A DNA stretch of 64,000 nucleotides from Desulfoscipio geothermicus DSM 3669. GTDB taxonomy: Bacteria; Bacillota; Desulfotomaculia; Desulfotomaculales; Desulfallaceae. Each line of letters opens with the position of its first letter. Within the stretch, counting starts at the first letter, position 1. The stretch covers positions 62,001 to 126,000 of the forward strand of contig NZ_FOYM01000006.1 of assembly GCF_900115975.1 (NCBI RefSeq), in the 5' to 3' direction. Shown here piece after piece: positions 59,135-64,000 of this stretch. Both the position numbers and the translations under genes were made by a program. The notes below the pieces were generated by a model. It had not been told where the DNA came from and did no database searches. It saw only the letters and a list, made by a program, of their open reading frames with translations.

Positions 59135-60865
59135 ATGATGGACAAAAGGCTTATGCGCGAAGCTGGGGCGGTTCGTTCTTTCCTGGCCCTTAGCGTGGGG
59201 TTGGGACTGGGGACCGGCCTTCTTGCCATCCTGCAGGCCAGTTACCTGGCCCGGGTGGTGAACCGGGTTTCTCTGGAGGGACAAAGTCTGAGTGGTGTCT
59301 GGCCCTGGCTATACCCCCTCCTGGGGGTGATCATTTTTCGCGCCGGGCTGACCTGGATGGGCGAGGTTGTGGCCCACCGGGCCGCCGCACAAATTAAACA
59401 CGCGCTGCGGCAGCGGCTTTTGGCCCACTTACTGGCCCTGGGCCCGGTATACGCGGGTGGAGAGCGCACAGGCGAGTTGGTTAACGCTTTGGTGGAGGGA
59501 ATTGAAGCCCTGGATGCCTATTTCACCCGCTACCTGCCCCAACTGGCTTTAGCCGCACTGGTGCCCCTGGCGGTCCTGGGCTTTGTCTTTCCCCTGGATA
59601 CTATTTCAGGTCTCATTCTACTCTTCACCGCCCCCCTGATACCCCTGTTTATGTTTTTAATCGGCAGATGGGCGGAGTCCCTCTCCCAGCGGCAGTGGGA
59701 AACGTTAAGCCGGATGAGCGCTCATTTCCTGGACGTGCTGCAGGGTCTCACCACCCTTAAAATCTTTGGCCGGAGCAAATCCCAGGCCGAGGTCATCGGG
59801 CAGATCAGCAGCCGTTTCCGGGAGACTACCCTGGGCGTCCTGCGGGTCGCCTTCCTTTCGGCCCTGGTGCTGGAGTTTTTGGCCACCATCAGCACCGCGC
59901 TGGTGGCGGTTACAGTGGGCCTGCGCCTGGTATATGCCCACATTCCCTTTGAGCAGGCCTTTTTCCTCCTGCTGCTGGCCCCGGAATTTTATTTGCCCTT
60001 AAGGCTTCTGGGCAGCCACTTTCACGCCGGACTGATGGGGGTTAGCGCCGCCGGGCGGATCTTTGCAATTCTGGAAACTCCCCTGCCCGAAAGAAAGCTG
60101 CAGGGAGAATGTCATCTTTCGCATGATCCCAGTTTCCAAATCGCCTTTGAAGATGTCCACTACGCCTTTGAAGATGGAGCCCGGCCGGCCCTGCAAGGGA
60201 TTTCATTTGAGCTTCATTCCGGGGAAAGGGTGGCCCTGGTGGGTCCAAGCGGGGCCGGGAAGAGTACTGCTGCCCACTTGCTTTTGCAGTTCATGGCACC
60301 GGACCGGGGCCGGATCACGGTCAACGGAATTCCCCTGGATCGAATTCCCGTGGAAGAGTGGCGCCGGCACATCGCCCTGGTCCCCCAGAAGCCCTATTTT
60401 TTCTACGGCACCGTGGCCGAGAACATCCGCCTGGGCCGTCCCGGGGCTGCCCTGGAAGAAGTAGCGGCGGCGGCTGAGCAGGCCGGGGCCCACCAGTTTA
60501 TCCTGGACCTCCCACAGGGCTACGACACCCAGGTAGGCGAAGGGGGAATTCGCCTCAGCGGCGGGCAGGCTCAGCGCTTGGCCGTTGCCCGGGCCTTCCT
60601 CAAAAACGCGCCGTTATTAATTCTGGACGAAGCCACTGCAGGCCTGGACCCCGTCAACGAGAGGCTCGTGCTGGAAGCCCTGGAGCGCCTGATGCAAGGG
60701 CGAACGGCGCTGATCATCGCCCATCGCCTCAACACCGTCCACCGGGCCGACCGCATCATTGTTCTTGAAAGAGGGCGGGTGGCGGAAACGGGGCGGCACA
60801 AGGAACTCATAGAACAGCAAGGGGTTTATCACCGCCTGATTGCGGCATTCGGGGGTGCAGGATGA
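59135..60865 (+). CDS. cydD: Thiol reductant ABC exporter subunit CydD
   Basis: 576 residues from ATG 59135 (GAGGTG seven bases upstream). N-terminal six-helix exporter domain (about 20-310), C-terminal ATPase: Walker A 'GPSGAGKSTAAHLLLQF', signature 'LSGGQAQRLAVARA', Walker B 'LLILDEATAGLD'. CydDC exports cysteine/glutathione and is needed to assemble cytochrome bd. Overlaps cydC by four bases. Confidence 0.94.
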   Translation: MMDKRLMREAGAVRSFLALSVGLGLGTGLLAILQASYLARVVNRVSLEGQSLSGVWPWLYPLLGVIIFRAGLTWMGEVVAHRAAAQIKHALRQRLLAHLLALGPVYAGGERTGELVNALVEGIEALDAYFTRYLPQLALAALVPLAVLGFVFPLDTISGLILLFTAPLIPLFMFLIGRWAESLSQRQWETLSRMSAHFLDVLQGLTTLKIFGRSKSQAEVIGQISSRFRETTLGVLRVAFLSALVLEFLATISTALVAVTVGLRLVYAHIPFEQAFFLLLLAPEFYLPLRLLGSHFHAGLMGVSAAGRIFAILETPLPERKLQGECHLSHDPSFQIAFEDVHYAFEDGARPALQGISFELHSGERVALVGPSGAGKSTAAHLLLQFMAPDRGRITVNGIPLDRIPVEEWRRHIALVPQKPYFFYGTVAENIRLGRPGAALEEVAAAAEQAGAHQFILDLPQGYDTQVGEGGIRLSGGQAQRLAVARAFLKNAPLLILDEATAGLDPVNERLVLEALERLMQGRTALIIAHRLNTVHRADRIIVLERGRVAETGRHKELIEQQGVYHRLIAAFGGAG

Positions 60866-62595
60866 AGACTTTTATACGTCTCATAGTTTTAATAGCTCCC
60901 CATTGGAAATCAATGCTTTTAGCAACGGTACTGGGCTTTTTGACTGTGGCCAGCGGCGTCGGGCTGATGGCCACCTCGGCCTTCCTCATCGCCGGCGCGG
61001 CACTGCACCCTCCGGTGCTGGAATTGATGAAAGCTATCGTGGGAGTACGCTTCTTCGGGATTTCCCGGGCGATTTTCCGCTATCTGGAGCGTTACTTCGC
61101 CCACGACGCGACATTCCGGGTTCTCAGCCGGATCCGGGTCTGGTTTTACACGGCCCTGGAACCTTTGGTGCCGGCCCGGCTGATGGAATACCGGAGCGGG
61201 GAACTGGTAAGCAGGATCATGGCGGACGTGGGAACGCTGGAGCAATTTTACCTGCAGGTCCTGGCTCCGCCCCTGGTGGCCCTGCTGGTGCTGCTCGGGG
61301 TTTTTGCCTTTTTGGCCTGGTTTGGACTCAGCCTGGCTCTGGCCTTGCTGTTCTTTTTCCTCGCCACAGCCGTGGCAGTGCCCCTGGGCGTAAGGGCGCT
61401 GAGCCGGGGAACGGGCCGGCAGATGGTGGAGACCAGATCGGCGCTGAACACTCAAATGGTGGACACCGTCCAGGGCATGACCGAAATTGCGGCCTTTAAC
61501 CGGGCAGGCCAGCAGCAAGAGCAGGTTAAGGCGTTGAGTAGCAAATTTATGGATCTACAGGGGCGGTTGGCCGGTATCAGGGGTTTGTCTTCCGCCCTGG
61601 TCGGCCTGCTGATAAACTTGGCCATGTGGTCGATCCTGCTGCTTGCCATACCCCTGGTGAATCAAGGGAAGCTGGACGGGGTCTACTTAGCCATGCTGGT
61701 ACTGGGGGCTTTAAGCAGCTTTGAGGCGGTACTGCCCCTGCCGATGGTATTTCAACATCTTGAGGAGAGCCTGGCGGCAGCCCGCAGACTCTTTGCCGTT
61801 ACCGACATCGCACCTGTGGTGCGGGATCTTCCTGGGCCTTCACCCGAGCCCCTAAGCTATGACCTACGGGTAAGAGGCTTGCGCTTTCGCTATGCTCCGG
61901 ACGAACCGTGGGCCGTGGACGGGTTGAACTTTGTGCTGCCCGAAGGAGACAGACTTGCCATCGTAGGACCCAGCGGCGCCGGGAAGAGCACCCTAGTGAA
62001 CCTTTTCCTGCGTTTTTGGGATTACGAGGAAGGTTCAATCTCCCTCGGAGAGCACGAACTCAAGGCTTTTTCCCTTGAGGACCTGCGGCGCTATATCAGT
62101 GTGGTTACCCAACATACTTATCTCTTTAATGCCACTGTCCGCGAGAATCTGCTGCTGGCCAAACCCGGAGCCGGCGAGGAGGAGCTAAGGCAGGCTGCCC
62201 GGGAGGCCAAAATCCACGAATTTATTCAAAGCCTTCCCCGGGGCTACGACACCTATGTGGGAGAGAGGGGATTCAAGCTGTCCGGCGGCCAGCGACAGCG
62301 CCTGGCCATTGCCCGGGCGCTGCTCAAAAACGCATCTGTCCTACTGCTGGACGAAGCCACGGCGGGCCTTGATCCGGTCACTGAACTGGAGGTCATGGAG
62401 TCCATCCATCGCCTGATGGAGGGGCGGACCACCCTGGTCATCACCCACCGCCTGACCGGGCTTGATCGGATGGACGAAATCCTGGTCCTGGAAAGAGGCC
62501 GAATCGTGGAGCGGGGCCGGCACCAGGAGCTGCTGGAGCAGGGCGGGCTTTACCGCAAAATGTGGGAACTTCAGAATGAGCTTACCCCAGTTTGA
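60862..62595 (+). CDS. cydC: Thiol reductant ABC exporter subunit CydC
   Basis: 577 residues; ATG overlaps the cydD stop (ATGA). N-terminal membrane domain with the CydC-like 'RFFGISRAIFRYLERYFAHDATFRVL', ATPase with 'GPSGAGKSTLVNLFLRFWDY', '[16 protein letters not shown]', 'VLLLDEATAGLD'. Heterodimer with CydD. Confidence 0.94.
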   Translation: MKTFIRLIVLIAPHWKSMLLATVLGFLTVASGVGLMATSAFLIAGAALHPPVLELMKAIVGVRFFGISRAIFRYLERYFAHDATFRVLSRIRVWFYTALEPLVPARLMEYRSGELVSRIMADVGTLEQFYLQVLAPPLVALLVLLGVFAFLAWFGLSLALALLFFFLATAVAVPLGVRALSRGTGRQMVETRSALNTQMVDTVQGMTEIAAFNRAGQQQEQVKALSSKFMDLQGRLAGIRGLSSALVGLLINLAMWSILLLAIPLVNQGKLDGVYLAMLVLGALSSFEAVLPLPMVFQHLEESLAAARRLFAVTDIAPVVRDLPGPSPEPLSYDLRVRGLRFRYAPDEPWAVDGLNFVLPEGDRLAIVGPSGAGKSTLVNLFLRFWDYEEGSISLGEHELKAFSLEDLRRYISVVTQHTYLFNATVRENLLLAKPGAGEEELRQAAREAKIHEFIQSLPRGYDTYVGERGFKLSGGQRQRLAIARALLKNASVLLLDEATAGLDPVTELEVMESIHRLMEGRTTLVITHRLTGLDRMDEILVLERGRIVERGRHQELLEQGGLYRKMWELQNELTPV

Positions 62596-62642
62596 TGGAC
62601 ACATAAATGGCTGGTACAATAAAACCAGCAGAGGTATCTATC

Positions 62643-62731
62643 ATGAAACAATATGACAAACAGTTTAAAGAACAAGCAGGTTCTTTAAGTTTATCTGCTA
62701 TTTCCAGGATGATGCCGGGCTTCCCGGGTTA
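62643..62731 (+). pseudogene. 5' scrap of an IS3-type transposase OrfA
   Basis: MKQYDKQFKEQA is the common start of IS3-family OrfA proteins, followed by a frame that ends within 30 codons. Only the beginning remains. Confidence 0.4.
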
Positions 62732-62962
62732 AGCCTCTTGTCTGAACTTGAACGGATCCGTCCTAACTTCACAGGTTATCCAACTCTGGGGCTTTCCCAC
62801 TCTTAGCAAGGTTACCACCTATGCAGCCAACTCCGGTTCGCTTGCGCTATGTTCCAAGTTCCCCCTTCGGCACACCAATAGACCCCACCGTTACCAGTGA
62901 CGCCCGCAGTGATCGGGTTGTCTTTCCGCTGGTTAGAACAGCCACCCTTTTAAAAACCGGTG
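62732..62962. other. Unassigned intergenic stretch
   Basis: No gene, repeat copy or terminator that I can support. Composition resembles the GC-rich neighbours. Confidence 0.3.
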
Positions 62963-63505
62963 TCAAACCCGGTTCGGCCTGTACCGCCGTAAGACCAAGA
63001 CGCCGGGAACCGCCAACAGGGCGGAATAAACCAGGGTAGCCCCTAAAAAAGATATATAATGTGCCACCAATCCTCCCACCGCAGGACCCAGCAGAAGACC
63101 GGTGGAATAAGCGGCGTTGGCCAGGCCGAATTGACGCCCATAGTTTTCTCCACCGCCGGCATCGGAGTGTTCGGCCAGCAGGGGTAGGCAGGGGACCATC
63201 ATGGCGCAAAAAACCAGGCTGTACAGGCAGATCACCACGTACAGCAACGGCAGGCTGTCAACTATGGTAAGGACCGGCATGACCATGGCGGTGCCGGCAA
63301 GCCCACCCAATATCACGTTCTTGTAACCCAACCGGTCGGACAAAAGCCCCATCAGGGGTTCAAACAAGGTGTAAAAGATACCCAGCACCCCGAATACAAT
63401 ACCTATACCCTGGGCGCCCAGGCCGAACTCCCTTGAAAGGTGCAGAGGCAGCAACGGTTCCACTCCCGCCATATGATAGCTCCTCTTTAAAAGACTGGTG
63501 TTCAA
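62963..63505 (-). CDS. MFS transporter, N-terminal half missing
   Basis: 180 residues with five to six helices matching the C-terminal half of a multidrug-type MFS protein ('GIGIVFGVLGIFYTLFEPLMGLLSDRLGYK', 'GRQFGLANAAYSTGLLLGPAVGGLV' pieces; the RLGYK loop is the second-half counterpart of motif A). Full MFS proteins have about 400 residues. Probably a pseudogene, unless expressed as a half unit. Confidence 0.65.
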   Translation of the reverse strand: MNTSLLKRSYHMAGVEPLLPLHLSREFGLGAQGIGIVFGVLGIFYTLFEPLMGLLSDRLGYKNVILGGLAGTAMVMPVLTIVDSLPLLYVVICLYSLVFCAMMVPCLPLLAEHSDAGGGENYGRQFGLANAAYSTGLLLGPAVGGLVAHYISFLGATLVYSALLAVPGVLVLRRYRPNRV

Positions 63506-63582
63506 AACTCCAACATTTAATATTAATCCCGCATCCTGTTATTGTCAGGCCTGGCTGTTTAACGTAAGCCCCTGCCTCATCC

Positions 63583-64000
63583 TCACAGCATATTGCTTTG
63601 GATGAGCTTTGTCACCATGGCTACACGGTTATGAACGTCTAGTTTGCGCATCATGTTTTGTACGTGAAATTTAATTGTATTTTCACTGAGGAATAGTTGT
63701 TCGGCAATTTCACGGTTGGTTAACCCACGGGCTACTAGTTTAGCTATAGTGATATGTTGCTCCGTGAGCAATAAAGGGGGCGAATCTCCATCCGGCTCTT
63801 CTTTTAGTTTATCAATAAGACGTGCAGCCAGCTGGGAATCCAGTACGGTTTCTCCTCTGGCCACAGCTCTAATGGAGCGCTTTAACTCAGAAAGTTCAAC
63901 GTTTTTGACCAGAAAGCCTTTTGCCCCGGCCATCATGGCCCGGACGATAGCTTCTTTCTGCATAAGCAATTGTTTTTTATCTCTACTTTTCCCGTGGTTA
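63583..64000 (-). CDS. NarL/FixJ-type response regulator (partial, 5' end outside window)
   Basis: The C-terminal ~140 residues. End of a receiver domain ('AIVRAMMAGAKGFLVKNVELSEL', with the conserved lysine) and a LuxR-type HTH ('LTEQHITIAKLVARGLTNRE', 'LFLSENTIKFHVQNMMRKL'). The frame stays open to base 64000, so the phosphorylated aspartate lies outside. Partner kinase and target unknown. Confidence 0.85.
   Translation of the reverse strand, partial: NHGKSRDKKQLLMQKEAIVRAMMAGAKGFLVKNVELSELKRSIRAVARGETVLDSQLAARLIDKLKEEPDGDSPPLLLTEQHITIAKLVARGLTNREIAEQLFLSENTIKFHVQNMMRKLDVHNRVAMVTKLIQSNML

Noticed and set aside
62740-62960. tRNA or structured RNA gene
   Set aside because: No cloverleaf or conserved TPsiC arm could be drawn.

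Overview
The window looks like chromosome of a strictly anaerobic, spore-forming Firmicute of the Desulfotomaculum/Pelotomaculum/Desulfallas kind. This is inferred from the fapR-plsX-fabH-fabK-fabD-fabG-acpP-fabF-rnc-ftsY gene order, a FabK-type enoyl reductase, SLH-anchored surface proteins, several sites with the sigma-H (-35/-10) pattern, strong GGAGG ribosome sites with many TTG/GTG starts, and metal and corrinoid uptake genes typical of sulfate-reducing or acetogenic clostridia. No rRNA or tRNA gene or CRISPR array was seen.

Layout. (1) 1-5.7 kb, minus strand: a nucleoside and SAM by-product salvage cluster (mtnP, mtnA, S-adenosylhomocysteine hydrolase, class II aldolase, MTA/SAH deaminase, then a DJ-1/PfpI protein leaving the window). 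No later genes of the classical methionine salvage pathway are here, so the aldolase suggests a DHAP-shunt type route. (2) 5.7-15.4 kb, minus strand: housekeeping block of YceD, L32, FapR, the fatty-acid synthesis genes, RNase III and FtsY, with a clear FapR operator/promoter and terminators. (3) 15.5-26.1 kb, minus strand: the most striking locus. A cobalamin riboswitch leads into cbiZ, a 1125-residue S-layer protein, a lipoprotein, an ECF transporter (T, fused A-A', S) and a second S-layer protein. The surface proteins carry an alpha/alpha-toroid and/or a DUF4430 domain, the two parts of animal intrinsic factor/transcobalamin. I read this as a cell-surface corrinoid capture and uptake system. 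(4) 26.2-28.9 kb: CbiMQO-type cobalt/nickel ECF transporter.

(5) 29-54 kb: a metal-acquisition island of mixed age. It contains two complete or near-complete nickel/peptide-type ABC transporters (38.0-42.0 and 46.5-51.7 kb), each beside an FmdE-family gene, a third solute-binding protein with a methyltransferase, a zinc-type ABC system (znuA divergent from znuBC), a nucleoside-recognition membrane protein with DUF4198 remnants, a MntA/HepT pair, and many gene fragments. The leaders of these genes recur. They have a sigma-H-like or a special sigma-A-like promoter, in several copies a pair of small hairpins with compensatory changes, and then an intrinsic terminator whose stem begins CCATGAAGG or CCACGAAGG. 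This looks like a shared, possibly undescribed, regulatory RNA for metal uptake. Two leaders (about 31.5-32.0 and 53.5-53.85 kb) are long duplicates of each other.

(6) 54-56 kb: wrecked tyrosine recombinases (RIT-like), a transposase-like zinc-ribbon ORF and a truncated Rrf2 regulator. (7) 56-62.6 kb, plus strand: cydA-cydB and cydD-cydC, cytochrome bd quinol oxidase and its assembly exporter, giving an anaerobe oxygen defence; cydAB lies between two diverged direct repeats. (8) 62.6-64 kb: IS3 scrap, half of an MFS transporter, and the C-terminal part of a NarL-type response regulator cut by the window end.
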